Shown: one piece after another, positions 16,931 through 26,317 of the stretch
How the letters are laid out: the number at the start of each line of letters is the position of its first letter
Position numbering within the stretch: position 1 is the stretch's first letter
Assembly: GCF_001642735.1 (NCBI RefSeq)
Contig: NZ_LWHM01000031.1
Coordinates: forward strand, 124,001 to 188,000
DNA length: 64,000 nt
Reading direction: 5' to 3'
Source: Pseudohongiella nitratireducens
GTDB taxonomy: Bacteria > Pseudomonadota > Gammaproteobacteria > Pseudomonadales > Pseudohongiellaceae
Notes under the pieces: generated by a model
The model's database searches: none
Told to the model about the DNA's origin: nothing
What the model saw: only the letters and a program-made list of their open reading frames with translations
Position numbers and translations under genes: made by a program

Positions 16931-18201
16931 ACCACCAGCGTTGCACACAAGCAGCCATTGCTACTGTCGTTGCAAAAGCGACGCTGGCTGCCATAGTTAC
17001 GATAGCAACGATCGCCGCGATAATTTTCTGGGCAACGATGCCGAGGGTGTTTGCAGACGAAAACGCAACCTGGCAAAACACAGTCAGTCGAGCTCAGGGA
17101 CAGTCTGTCTACTTCCACGCCTGGGGTGGTGAACAGCGCAACAATGCTTACCTGGCATGGGTCGCTGAGCAGGTTGAGGCAGAGTTCGACATTGTTCTTA
17201 ACCACGTAAAAATCCGTGATACCGCCACGTCCGTTTCTCGTGTCCTGGCAGAGAAGGAAGCCGGTAACACAGAAAACGGCGCAGTCGACCTGCTGTGGAT
17301 CAATGGCGAAAATTTTGCCAGCATGAAAACCAACAACCTGCTGTATGGCCCCTGGGCGGAGCAGTTGCCCAACTTTCGACTGGTCAATGCCGACGCAAAC
17401 CCGGAAATGCGACACGACTTTTCTGTACCGGTCGAAGGATACGAATCACCCTGGTTACGTGCACACCTGGTATTTTATTATGACAGCGACTACCTGGAGG
17501 TTCCTCCCCGCAACATGCAGGAACTGCTGCGCTGGGCCAGGGCAAACCCGGGTGAATTCACCTATCCAAAACCACCGGATTTTCTCGGCTCAACCTTTCT
17601 GAAACAGGCGCTGGCAGAACTCAGCACGCAGCCGGAGGCACTACAGCAGCCAGTTACCGAGACTGACTTTGACGCAGTCACTGCACCGCTGTGGGCATTC
17701 CTCGATCAATTGCATCCGCATTTATTGCGCCGTGGTCGAACCTTTCCTGCCAATGGTCCTGAAATGAGACGTCTGTTAGCCGATGGGGAAACCTTGCTGG
17801 CTTTCAGCTTTAACCCGAATGATCCGGTCAACCGCGTTCAGCGGGGAGAGCTGCCTGACAGCATTCGCAGCTATACAATGCGTACCGGCACCCTGGCCAA
17901 TGTCAGTTTTGTTGCCATTCCTTTCAATGCGACCAACCCGGAGGCCGCTATGGTGGTCGCCAATTTCCTGCTGTCTCCGCAAGCCCAGCTTCGCGCGCAG
18001 GACCCCGAGCATCTGGGCAGCACCAGTGTGCTTGATCCCAAGATGCTGACAGCCAGACAACGCCAGGCTTTCGCGGCAATGACACAATCACATCCGGCTG
18101 CACTGCCGGAAGGTGAAAGAGGCAACGTATTGTCGGAGCCACACCCGGACTGGATGCCTGCACTGGAGACTGCATGGATGCGGCGTTATGGTGTCAACTA
18201 A
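16927..18201 (+). CDS. ABC transporter substrate-binding protein, YnjB-like
   Basis: A 424-residue exported protein. The start chosen is the ATG of the ATGA overlap with the radical SAM gene; the longer frame from 16813 would add residues inside that gene. A long hydrophobic N-terminal segment ending VFADE acts as signal peptide. The mature part is a two-lobed periplasmic binding protein (SVYFHAWGGEQRNNAYLAW near its start, DLLWINGENF in the middle) of the YnjB type, related to thiamine/iron-type binding proteins of extracellular family 1. It would deliver a ligand to the permease at 18188. In E. coli ynjBCD is of unproven substrate. Confidence 0.82.
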   Translation: MNHQRCTQAAIATVVAKATLAAIVTIATIAAIIFWATMPRVFADENATWQNTVSRAQGQSVYFHAWGGEQRNNAYLAWVAEQVEAEFDIVLNHVKIRDTATSVSRVLAEKEAGNTENGAVDLLWINGENFASMKTNNLLYGPWAEQLPNFRLVNADANPEMRHDFSVPVEGYESPWLRAHLVFYYDSDYLEVPPRNMQELLRWARANPGEFTYPKPPDFLGSTFLKQALAELSTQPEALQQPVTETDFDAVTAPLWAFLDQLHPHLLRRGRTFPANGPEMRRLLADGETLLAFSFNPNDPVNRVQRGELPDSIRSYTMRTGTLANVSFVAIPFNATNPEAAMVVANFLLSPQAQLRAQDPEHLGSTSVLDPKMLTARQRQAFAAMTQSHPAALPEGERGNVLSEPHPDWMPALETAWMRRYGVN

Positions 18202-19945
18202 AGACCTGAAAGCTGCGCAGGCATTGGCTCCCTGGCTTTTACTCATTTTTCTGGCGATACCGGTGCTGGTCGGACTCGCCGGTGTATTACTCCCCAGCAT
18301 CGGGTACTCCTCTGCTGCTGATCAGCAGGCGTTGTCGCTGCAAGCATGGCAATCCTTATTTAGTACACCCGGCCTTTTTCACAGTGTACTGCTCAGTGTG
18401 ATACCGGGCCTCTTGTCTGCCTTGATCGCCTTTATCATTGTGTTCAGTTTTCTGGCTACCACCAGCGGTGGCAGAACATTGAACTGGATACGCCGGATGA
18501 CAGCCCCTCTGCTGGCATTTCCGCATGTCGCAGCAGCATTTGGCATCGCCTTCCTGCTGACTCCTTCGGGTTTTTTATTCCGGCTGGTTTCTCCCCTCGT
18601 CAGCGGCTGGGAGCGACCACCCGACTTGCTGATAATCAATGACCCCTGGGCACTCACCATGACGCTGGCACTGATCATGAAGGAAGTGCCGTTTCTGCTA
18701 TTAATGGCATTGGCTGCCCTGCCGGCGATCCAGGCCGACCAACGACTGGCCGTGGCGCGCTCGTTGGGATATCAACGCTCTACGGCCTGGCTGTGGACCG
18801 TTGCGCCCGCACTGTACCCGGCCTTGAGACTGCCGATTTTTGCTGTCATTGCCTACGCCTCCACTTCCGTGGAAGTTGCCCTGATACTTGGGCCATCATT
18901 GCCGGCGCCACTCAGTGTACGCACCCTGTCATGGTTTAATGACCCGGACCTGTCACTACGTAACCTGGCCTCGGCAGGCGCCTTGCTGCAAGTGGCTATC
19001 ACAGCCGCTACGATCGGCCTCTGGATACTTGGGGAGCGAATGATCAGCCGGGTTCTGGCGTATTACCAGCAATCAGGGCAGCGTGACTTTGGGGCTCGCC
19101 CACTGGCATTGCTGGGGCGTACCGGATTTATTGTCACGTTTTCCATGCTGACCCTGGCATTAGTCATACTGATCATTCAGGCTTTTGCGGGGCGCTGGCG
19201 ATTTCCCGACAGCTTTCCTGACAGTCTGACTCTTGGACACTGGCGTGCGCAGCTGCCCTTGTTATGGGATTCGCTGGCAACGACAGTGACCATCGCTGTG
19301 ACCACTGTCCTTATTGCTTTTGTTCTGATCGTGCTCACCCTGGAACAGCAGGTGAGCTCTGCCCGGGTTCATATCGGCACCGGTACTCATGGGAATGCTC
19401 TTACCAGAGTAAATCACCACCACATCATCAGCCGCTTGCTTTATCTGCCTTTGTTAACGCCGCAGATCGCTTTTCTGTTTGGTTACACCGTGTGGCTGGA
19501 GAAGATGCAGATCCCACCCGGTTTGCTGACGGTTGTCCTGGCTCACCTGGTTTTTGTTATTCCATACATGTATTTGTCACTGGCTGACGCTTACCGGGGG
19601 CTGGACAAACGCTGGCCCATGCTGGCGGCATCGTTACGCATCACACCCGCACGTTTTTTCCTGCGTATCAAATTACCGATGCTGATCGCTGCTTTGCTCA
19701 GTTCTCTGGCCATTGGTTTTGCTGTCAGCAACGGACTTTATTTACCGACACTGTTGGCCGGGGGCGGCCGTGTCAACACAATCACCACCGAAGCGATGAC
19801 CATGGCAGCAGGTGGCAGCCGCAGTACCATCGCTGTCTGGGCACTGATCCAGGCGGCGTTACCTGTGCTAGGCTTTGCCACAGCGTTATTACTCCCCAGG
19901 CTGATTTGGAAAAACCGCCGCGGCATGAAAGGGTTTATGCAATGA
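18188..19945 (+). CDS. ABC transporter permease, fused two-domain, YnjC-like
   Basis: A 585-residue inner-membrane protein, long enough for two fused permease domains, as in YnjC and ThiP/FbpB-type permeases. Two coupling (EAA-like) loops are seen, ARSLGYQRSTAWLWTVAPAL near residues 190-210 and AASLRITPARFFLRIKLPML near 480-500, each before the last helices of its domain. The start at 18188 overlaps the upstream binding-protein gene by 14 bases. A Ser/His-rich loop in the second domain (about residue 395-420) is an unusual insertion-like stretch. It would form the channel of the importer with the ATPase at 19942. Confidence 0.82.
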   Translation: MVSTKDLKAAQALAPWLLLIFLAIPVLVGLAGVLLPSIGYSSAADQQALSLQAWQSLFSTPGLFHSVLLSVIPGLLSALIAFIIVFSFLATTSGGRTLNWIRRMTAPLLAFPHVAAAFGIAFLLTPSGFLFRLVSPLVSGWERPPDLLIINDPWALTMTLALIMKEVPFLLLMALAALPAIQADQRLAVARSLGYQRSTAWLWTVAPALYPALRLPIFAVIAYASTSVEVALILGPSLPAPLSVRTLSWFNDPDLSLRNLASAGALLQVAITAATIGLWILGERMISRVLAYYQQSGQRDFGARPLALLGRTGFIVTFSMLTLALVILIIQAFAGRWRFPDSFPDSLTLGHWRAQLPLLWDSLATTVTIAVTTVLIAFVLIVLTLEQQVSSARVHIGTGTHGNALTRVNHHHIISRLLYLPLLTPQIAFLFGYTVWLEKMQIPPGLLTVVLAHLVFVIPYMYLSLADAYRGLDKRWPMLAASLRITPARFFLRIKLPMLIAALLSSLAIGFAVSNGLYLPTLLAGGGRVNTITTEAMTMAAGGSRSTIAVWALIQAALPVLGFATALLLPRLIWKNRRGMKGFMQ

Positions 19946-20577
19946 CCATGCAGTCTCTACAGCTAAAGCAGCTGACGCTGTATCTGCAACAGAAATGTCT
20001 GCTGAAACTGGATACGCAGATTGCCCCGGGGGAGATACTGACCGTGATGGGGCCATCCGGCTCCGGCAAATCCAGTCTGCTCGCTGCCATTGCCGGCTTT
20101 CTCACGCCCGAATTTAAACTCGAGGGCCAGGTCCATCTGGGCAACCGGCGCATTGACCAGCTCCCTCCTGAGCAGCGCGGCGCCGGCCTGCTTTTTCAGG
20201 ATCCCCTGCTCTTCCCCCATCTGTCTATTGCCCAGAACCTGGTATTTGCCATGCCTGCCAGCACCAGGGATAAACAGGAAAAAGTCAGCGCCGCATTAAT
20301 GCAGCTGGGTTTGGCAGGCTATGAGCAACGCGACCCGGAAACCTTATCAGGTGGCCAGAAAACGCGTGTTGCACTGCAGCGGCTGTTATTTTCGCAACCG
20401 CAAGCCGTGTTGCTGGACGAACCTTTCAGCAGCCTGGATACTGACTTGCGACAAGAAATCCGCAAGCTGGTTTTTGATGCGCTGACAAAAGCCGGGTTGC
20501 CGGCCGTGCTGGTCACCCATGACCAGGCTGATGCGGATGCAGCTGACGGCAGAATCATTAATCTCCAGGACAGCTGA
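19942..20577 (+). CDS. ABC transporter ATP-binding protein, YnjD-like
   Basis: A 211-residue ATPase starting at the ATG that overlaps the permease stop (ATGA). Walker A is GPSGSGKSS, the Q-loop lies in LLFQDPLLFPH, the ABC signature is LSGGQKTR, Walker B is AVLLDEPFSSLD, and the switch His is in LVTHDQ. It energises the importer. With its three upstream partners it forms a four-gene unit in which every junction overlaps. No other gene follows on the strand before valS, 192 bases downstream. Confidence 0.9.
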   Translation: MTMQSLQLKQLTLYLQQKCLLKLDTQIAPGEILTVMGPSGSGKSSLLAAIAGFLTPEFKLEGQVHLGNRRIDQLPPEQRGAGLLFQDPLLFPHLSIAQNLVFAMPASTRDKQEKVSAALMQLGLAGYEQRDPETLSGGQKTRVALQRLLFSQPQAVLLDEPFSSLDTDLRQEIRKLVFDALTKAGLPAVLVTHDQADADAADGRIINLQDS

Positions 20578-20711
20578 ACCTCGCAGCATACATGCACCAT
20601 GGCGGCTCATCGGGTATACTTGACGGATTTCCCGGAATGTTGTTGAACCGCGCCTGTTAATGGTCGTGGTGGCATCACTTTCTTCCCGACCTGGTGGGTC
20701 TTGCGTAAAGC

Positions 20712-20739
20712 TTAGTGGCTCTAGCGCAGGGGCCACTAA
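20712..20739 (+). promoter_or_regulatory. Hairpin in the valS leader
   Basis: A perfect 8-bp stem (20712-20719 and 20732-20739) with a 12-base loop lies 30 bases before the valS ATG. No U-run follows. It may end in front of the ribosome site as a leader structure; T-box elements are not expected in gammaproteobacteria and no T-box sequence was seen. Confidence 0.4.
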
Positions 20740-20769
20740 CAAAGCCGACGGAGCTGATCAGACAGGACC

Positions 20770-23580
20770 ATGGATAAGACGTATCAACCCCAGCAAATTG
20801 AACAACAATGGTATGAGACCTGGGAAAAAGGTGGCTACTTCACCCCCAGCGGCCAGGGTGAATCCTACAGCATCGTGATTCCCCCACCCAATGTCACCGG
20901 TCGTTTGCACATGGGGCATGGTTTTCAGAATGCCATCATGGACGCCCTGATCCGCTACCAGCGCATGATGGGCAAGAACACCCTCTGGCAGGTCGGTACT
21001 GACCATGCCGGCATTGCCACGCAAATGGTGGTGGAGCGGCGCCTGGAAAAAGACGGCGTCAAGCGCACCGATCTGGGCCGAGAAACGTTCAACGACGAAG
21101 TCTGGAAGTGGAAAGAGCAGTCCGGCGGTATCATTACTCAGCAAATCCGTCGCCTGGGTGGCTCCATTGACTGGTCACGTGAGCGCTTCACCATGGACGA
21201 GGGTCTGTCTGCAGCCGTGGAAGAAGTGTTTGTTCGCCTGTTTGACGAAGGCCTGATTTATCGCGGCAACCGCCTGGTGAACTGGGACCCGAAACTGCAC
21301 ACCGCCGTTTCCGACCTGGAAGTCATCAACGAAGAAGAAGACGGGCATTTCTGGTACTTCAAATACCCACTGGCTGATGGTGCCACCACTGACGATGGCA
21401 AAGACTATATTGAAATAGCCACCACTCGTCCGGAAACCCTGCTGGGTGACACAGCGGTTGCTGTCAGCCCCGAAGATCCCCGTTTCAAGTCACTGATCGG
21501 CAAGTTTGTTGACCTGCCCTTGTGTGACCGACGTATCCCAATTGTAGGTGATGATTACGTCGACCCGGAGTTTGGTACCGGCTGTGTAAAAATCACCCCG
21601 GCCCACGACTTCAACGATTATGAAGTTGGCAAGCGCCATGATCTGCCCATGATCAACATCTTCACCATTGATGCGGCTATCAATGACAACGCCCCGGAGG
21701 CCTACCGCGACCTGGACCGTTTTGATGCCCGTAAAAAACTGGTCGCTGATATGGAAGCCGCTGGCCTGCTGGTCAAAGTCGAGCCTCACAAGCTGAAAGT
21801 GCCTCGCGGTGATCGCAGTGGCGTGGTGATTGAGCCTTACCTGACCAATCAGTGGTACGTTGCTGTTCAGGAACTGGCCAAACCTGCCATCAAAGCCGTG
21901 GAAGACGGTGATATCGAGTTTGTTCCCAAAAACTGGGAGAACACCTATTTCTCATGGATGCGTGACCTGCAGGACTGGTGTATTTCCCGGCAGTTGTGGT
22001 GGGGGCACCGTATTCCGGCCTGGTATGACGCAGACGGCAATATCTATGTCGGGCGCAGCGAGGCGGAAGTACGCAGCAAATACAAGCTGGCAGATGACCT
22101 GGCACTGGAACAGGACGAAGACGTTCTGGACACCTGGTTCTCGTCAGCGTTGTGGACCTTTTCGACGCTGGGCTGGCCAGATGATCCGGAAACTCTGAAA
22201 ACATTCCATTCCACGGACGTGCTGGTGACTGGCTTCGACATCATTTTCTTCTGGGTGGCCCGGATGATCATGATGACCCTGAAGTTTACCGGCGAGATCC
22301 CTTTCAAAAAGGTGTACATCCACGGCCTGATTCGTGATGGACAAGGTCAGAAGATGTCCAAGTCCAAAGGTAATGTACTCGACCCGATCGACCTGATCGA
22401 CGGTATCAGCCTGGACGACCTGATCGCGAAACGCACCGAAGGTCTGATGCAGCCACAACTGCAGAAGAAAATCGAAAAAGCGACTCGCGATGAATTCCCG
22501 GACGGGATTGTGGGATATGGCACCGATGCACTGCGCTATACCTATTATTCACTGGCGTCGACAGGGCGCGACATCAAATTTGACGTCGGCCGCATGGAAG
22601 GTTTCCGTAACTTCTGCAACAAGATCTGGAATGCCTCGCGCTATGTGATCATGAATACCGAAGAAAAAGGCATTCAGTTCACACCGCAAGACGTTCAGTC
22701 ACTACAGTCAGACCCGAACCTCAGCCTGGCGGATCGCTGGATCCTGTCACGCTTGCAACAGACTGTGACCCAGGCTCATGAGCACATGGCCAGCTACCGA
22801 TTTGATTTGATGTCACAGGCGATCTACGACTTCTTCTGGAACGAGTACTGCGACTGGTACGTTGAACTGTCCAAGCCGGTTCTCTGGGATGCTGACAACC
22901 AGCCAGAGCGCGCTCGTGCCGCTCGCTTAACGCTGCTGACGGTTCTGGAAAGCAGCCTGCGCATGGTGCACCCGCTGATGCCGTTCATCACCGAAGAGAT
23001 CTGGCAGAAGATCGCCACGCTGACCGGACAGCGCCAGGATGGCGACAGCATCATGCTGCAGCCCTACCCCATGGCCAACGAGGCATTAATCAACGAAAGT
23101 GCTGAAGCGGATATCGAATGGGTCAAAGGCGTCATCGTTGGTATTCGTAACATCCGTGGTGAAATGAACATTCCACCCGGCAAGGCTTTTGCTGCCCTGT
23201 TACGCAACACCAGTGAAGCGGATCGTCGCCGACTGGCAGAAAACCAGGCAACCTTGTTGAAACTGGCCAAGCTCACCGAGCTACGGGCTGTTGAAGACGG
23301 AGAAACAGTGCCGGCAAGCGCCACCCAGCTTCACCAGGACATGGAAATTCTGGTACCACTGGCTGACCTGATTGATAAAGACGAGGAAATTGCGCGTCTG
23401 AACAAGGAAATTGCCAAGCTGGAAAAAACCATGCAGGGTATCAGCAGCAAGCTCGGCAATGAAAAATTTGTTGCCAAAGCGCCGGCCGAACTGGTTGAAA
23501 AAGAAAGAGAAAGAAAAGAATCTACTGAACGTGCTATGGCAGCGTTACAAGACAAACTTGCAGAGATCAAGGCACTATAA
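20770..23580 (+). CDS. valS: Valyl-tRNA synthetase
   Basis: A 936-residue class I synthetase of normal length. It has the HIGH-type motif HMGH in [12 protein letters not shown] near residue 46, the editing (CP1) domain about residues 200-340, KMSKS at residues 528-532, the anticodon-binding domain, and the C-terminal coiled coil of ValRS (from about residue 870, rich in Lys/Glu heptads). It charges tRNA-Val and hydrolyses mischarged Thr-tRNA. It is normally preceded by holC and pepA; here six kilobases of other genes separate pepA from it. An intrinsic terminator follows. Confidence 0.97.
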   Translation: MDKTYQPQQIEQQWYETWEKGGYFTPSGQGESYSIVIPPPNVTGRLHMGHGFQNAIMDALIRYQRMMGKNTLWQVGTDHAGIATQMVVERRLEKDGVKRTDLGRETFNDEVWKWKEQSGGIITQQIRRLGGSIDWSRERFTMDEGLSAAVEEVFVRLFDEGLIYRGNRLVNWDPKLHTAVSDLEVINEEEDGHFWYFKYPLADGATTDDGKDYIEIATTRPETLLGDTAVAVSPEDPRFKSLIGKFVDLPLCDRRIPIVGDDYVDPEFGTGCVKITPAHDFNDYEVGKRHDLPMINIFTIDAAINDNAPEAYRDLDRFDARKKLVADMEAAGLLVKVEPHKLKVPRGDRSGVVIEPYLTNQWYVAVQELAKPAIKAVEDGDIEFVPKNWENTYFSWMRDLQDWCISRQLWWGHRIPAWYDADGNIYVGRSEAEVRSKYKLADDLALEQDEDVLDTWFSSALWTFSTLGWPDDPETLKTFHSTDVLVTGFDIIFFWVARMIMMTLKFTGEIPFKKVYIHGLIRDGQGQKMSKSKGNVLDPIDLIDGISLDDLIAKRTEGLMQPQLQKKIEKATRDEFPDGIVGYGTDALRYTYYSLASTGRDIKFDVGRMEGFRNFCNKIWNASRYVIMNTEEKGIQFTPQDVQSLQSDPNLSLADRWILSRLQQTVTQAHEHMASYRFDLMSQAIYDFFWNEYCDWYVELSKPVLWDADNQPERARAARLTLLTVLESSLRMVHPLMPFITEEIWQKIATLTGQRQDGDSIMLQPYPMANEALINESAEADIEWVKGVIVGIRNIRGEMNIPPGKAFAALLRNTSEADRRRLAENQATLLKLAKLTELRAVEDGETVPASATQLHQDMEILVPLADLIDKDEEIARLNKEIAKLEKTMQGISSKLGNEKFVAKAPAELVEKERERKESTERAMAALQDKLAEIKAL

Positions 23581-23607
23581 CGCCCTCGATCCAAACCACG
23601 GCAAACA

Positions 23608-23647
23608 AAAAAAGGCCAGCTGACACTTTTCGTCACTGGCCTTTTTT
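23608..23647. terminator. Bidirectional terminator after valS
   Basis: A 12-bp stem (23608-23619 and 23636-23647) begins with six A and ends with six T and continues, after a one-base bulge, into a 4-bp inner stem. It sits between valS and the convergent DUF5916 gene and can work for both strands. Confidence 0.9.
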
Positions 23648-23694
23648 AAGAGCAATCCAATCGATCAGATCTCTTTCATCAAATACCTAATACA

Positions 23695-26127
23695 TCAAGT
23701 ACCTAGTCTGTACCGAAGTTTTATTACCAACTGACTCAGCAAGGGGTTCTGCCAGGCATCATCAAACTGATCACTGAAGTCATACACACCTTCACGTCGG
23801 TTAGCATTTCTTGTATAGACAATAAACAGATCAGACAACGGCGCGATTTCCCAACGATATCGCATCTGGAAGTTCATTTGCGAGATTGAGAAATCACCTG
23901 GCGTAGAAGCGTGCTGAGGCACTTCGATCAAGTCACGGTTCCGGGTAGGTGCATCAGCAGGTAATATGAAGTAGCGATCCCCCAGGGCTTTAATGCCTAC
24001 CCACTGCATACCGGCACTGAACTGCTGTTTCGCAGTCAGATAATACTCCATGCGCAAACCGGTTTCCCACTGACTGGTTTTAAAGGCCGTGAAGCGTTGA
24101 TCACCCTGGTGCAGTAACCAGCCATCCCGATCCTGATAGGTACCCTCAACAGAAAAATTGAGATTATCCATAGCACGCCAGTTGAACGATGCGTCATATT
24201 TCTCGCTGTTACCGCCCGCCAGCTCTTCAGAACGTCCGACACCAACTTTCCAGCTAAACGGCAATGCCGTGTTTGTGCTGTAGCTGATATTTGAATTTAC
24301 ACGCTCACGTGTTGCAAACGTTCCATTACCAAAGCTGTTACGATCATCGTATCGCTTGGGGAAGTACATGAAACTGAAGTCGACCTTATCCAGGTTATTC
24401 AGGGTAACCGTTGTACTCACCACAGGAATCGCATTATTGGTGCGATCACCATCGAGGTTTTCTTCATAACGCAGGAATGGGCTTACCCGAATATCGCGGA
24501 CTCGCGTCAAACCGGTTTTGACCCAGGAAAAACGATACCAGGCTTCCCAGACATTGTTTCTTTCCTGGTAACCAAAGTCGTTCACATCAATGGTGTCATC
24601 GAGATAAGTCAGGTTCAGCGTGTGAGTGAAACCCTGACGAGGGGTATACACAATATCCGTATAGGCACCATAGCCTTCACCATGATCACCGGAGTCGGAG
24701 TTAACAACGGCACCATCAAAACTCCAGATACCGCCCTGGGTCAGGTAGCGGTAATCCACGGCATGAACTTCTGCATCTGACTCCTCATGCCCAACCAGCG
24801 TGCCAATGTAACCCAGACTGCGATACGCTGCGCCCGTATTGTTGCCGTTATCTTCATACAGCATACGAAAGGCAGTAAAATCACGACCGGTTTGTTCAAC
24901 AGTCTGACCAGCCACATCAAAATTAGTATCATCTTCAGAGGCCGCCAGCACACCATAGCGGAAACTGCCGGCCTGCCCGGTTGCTTTGACGGCACCTAAC
25001 AGATCCGCATTGACGGTTCGTTGACGCTGCGATAATCCAGTACCCGGTGGCAGGTCATCCGGTTGTCTGGGTCGCCCACCGATGCGGCGCGTGTTGAGAA
25101 TGGTAAAACGCTTACCGGAACTGCCATTGGCCCGTGATGTGACGTTAAAGATTTCCTGGCCTTCCTGGAAAAACAGACGTTTATCCGGGAAAAAGGTTTC
25201 ATTCGCGGTCAGGTTAACATCCACGTCATCCGCTTCGGCGGAACCAAAGTCAGGATTCAAGGTGGCGGTGAGCTGGAAGTTGCTCGATGGACGCCAGAAA
25301 ACGTCCGCACCGGCTCTGTGCTTCCAGCTTGAATCCACTTCGTCATAGGTAGAAGCCACTGAAGGGAATAAACTCCACTGTTGCTGAGGGTTCACCCCTT
25401 CCAGTTCCAGTAGCGGAAAATTACTCAGAAAAATCGGGTCTGATTTGGCAATAGTCGGCCAGGAAGAATTCTGGTTCAGGTGGGCAATAACCCGCTCTGC
25501 ATAAAAACCGATCTGTCGGGCACCTTCACGCGATGGCATTGCCAGTTGCCCCCAGGGGACATAGAACTCTGCTGACCAGCCATTCTCAGTTTCAGCGGTG
25601 GCGCCAAACCAGGCCCCGTCCCACTGACTGTTGTACTGTCGCTCCGGGAGGATAGTACCGTCTAGCTGATTATCACCCAGTGCCAGGCTCACCCAGTATC
25701 CGTATTGGCCTTCACCTGAACTATCGAGGGTAATGGAGATTCTGTCCCGGTTTACATTCCGGTTATCACGGCCCGTAATACGTCGAATCAAGGTTTCAGA
25801 CGGCTGCTCCATCTCAACACCAATATAGATTCCATCATCGGTATAGAACGTCTTGATTTGCGTATCGTAAGGAGATGGCAGCAATGTTTCCGGCTCAACC
25901 GTGCCCATACCGCCATAAGACGTCGCGGTATTCCATACCGCATCATTAAGGCGACCATCCAGGTCGATGTCTACATTATCAGGTGCGCGGGTCAGTGATA
26001 TGCGCAGCTCCTGGCCGACTCTGGCAACGGGTTCGTTCGCCTGACTGTCAGCATTTTGCGCATTAACGGCCTGTGCGACCGTTAATGCCAGCATGCCTGC
26101 CAGCGATACACGGAACGGTAAAGACAA
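23695..26127 (-). CDS. DUF5916 outer-membrane protein with N-terminal CBM9-like domain
   Basis: An 810-residue protein with a signal peptide (about residues 1-23, ending NAQ). Residues 50-230 form a CBM9-like sugar-binding fold (DIDLDGRLNDAVW at its start), and the rest, rich in alternating aromatic strands and ending in a strand KLRYRLGT, is a predicted outer-membrane barrel of the DUF5916 family. Such proteins often neighbour TonB receptors and hydrolases; function is not established. It is divergent from the secreted protein at 26318. The -10 candidates and TGACAA boxes lie between them. Confidence 0.82.
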   Translation of the reverse strand: MSLPFRVSLAGMLALTVAQAVNAQNADSQANEPVARVGQELRISLTRAPDNVDIDLDGRLNDAVWNTATSYGGMGTVEPETLLPSPYDTQIKTFYTDDGIYIGVEMEQPSETLIRRITGRDNRNVNRDRISITLDSSGEGQYGYWVSLALGDNQLDGTILPERQYNSQWDGAWFGATAETENGWSAEFYVPWGQLAMPSREGARQIGFYAERVIAHLNQNSSWPTIAKSDPIFLSNFPLLELEGVNPQQQWSLFPSVASTYDEVDSSWKHRAGADVFWRPSSNFQLTATLNPDFGSAEADDVDVNLTANETFFPDKRLFFQEGQEIFNVTSRANGSSGKRFTILNTRRIGGRPRQPDDLPPGTGLSQRQRTVNADLLGAVKATGQAGSFRYGVLAASEDDTNFDVAGQTVEQTGRDFTAFRMLYEDNGNNTGAAYRSLGYIGTLVGHEESDAEVHAVDYRYLTQGGIWSFDGAVVNSDSGDHGEGYGAYTDIVYTPRQGFTHTLNLTYLDDTIDVNDFGYQERNNVWEAWYRFSWVKTGLTRVRDIRVSPFLRYEENLDGDRTNNAIPVVSTTVTLNNLDKVDFSFMYFPKRYDDRNSFGNGTFATRERVNSNISYSTNTALPFSWKVGVGRSEELAGGNSEKYDASFNWRAMDNLNFSVEGTYQDRDGWLLHQGDQRFTAFKTSQWETGLRMEYYLTAKQQFSAGMQWVGIKALGDRYFILPADAPTRNRDLIEVPQHASTPGDFSISQMNFQMRYRWEIAPLSDLFIVYTRNANRREGVYDFSDQFDDAWQNPLLSQLVIKLRYRLGT

Positions 26128-26317
26128 AACAGCAATCCCCTTTTTATATTATATGTTCTGATGACAACCGAGCGAGTATACAGATATTGTCAAGGGGGCG
26201 CCGCCCGCAATTGCAGCAAAGTTTGTCTGAAACGTAACGAGACTGCTGATAATTTGACAACTTTTGTCATAAAGACCAAGATCTGACTTACCGCTCGGTA
26301 TAAATCACAACTATCCC
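26128..26317. promoter_or_regulatory. Divergent promoter region with TGACAA boxes
   Basis: In these 190 bases the hexamer TGACAA occurs twice on plus (26162, 26255) and its complement TTGTCA twice (26187, 26264). The pair at 26255-26269 forms a perfect palindrome with a 3-base centre. In addition CGCTCGGT (26292-26299) is repeated inverted as ACCGAGCG (26167-26174), one copy near each gene start. The layout suggests an operator shared by the DUF5916 gene and the 26318 gene. Confidence 0.45.

Noticed and set aside
20578-20769. T-box riboswitch before valS
   Set aside because: No T-box sequence or specifier-loop pattern was seen, and such elements are mostly found in Firmicutes and relatives.
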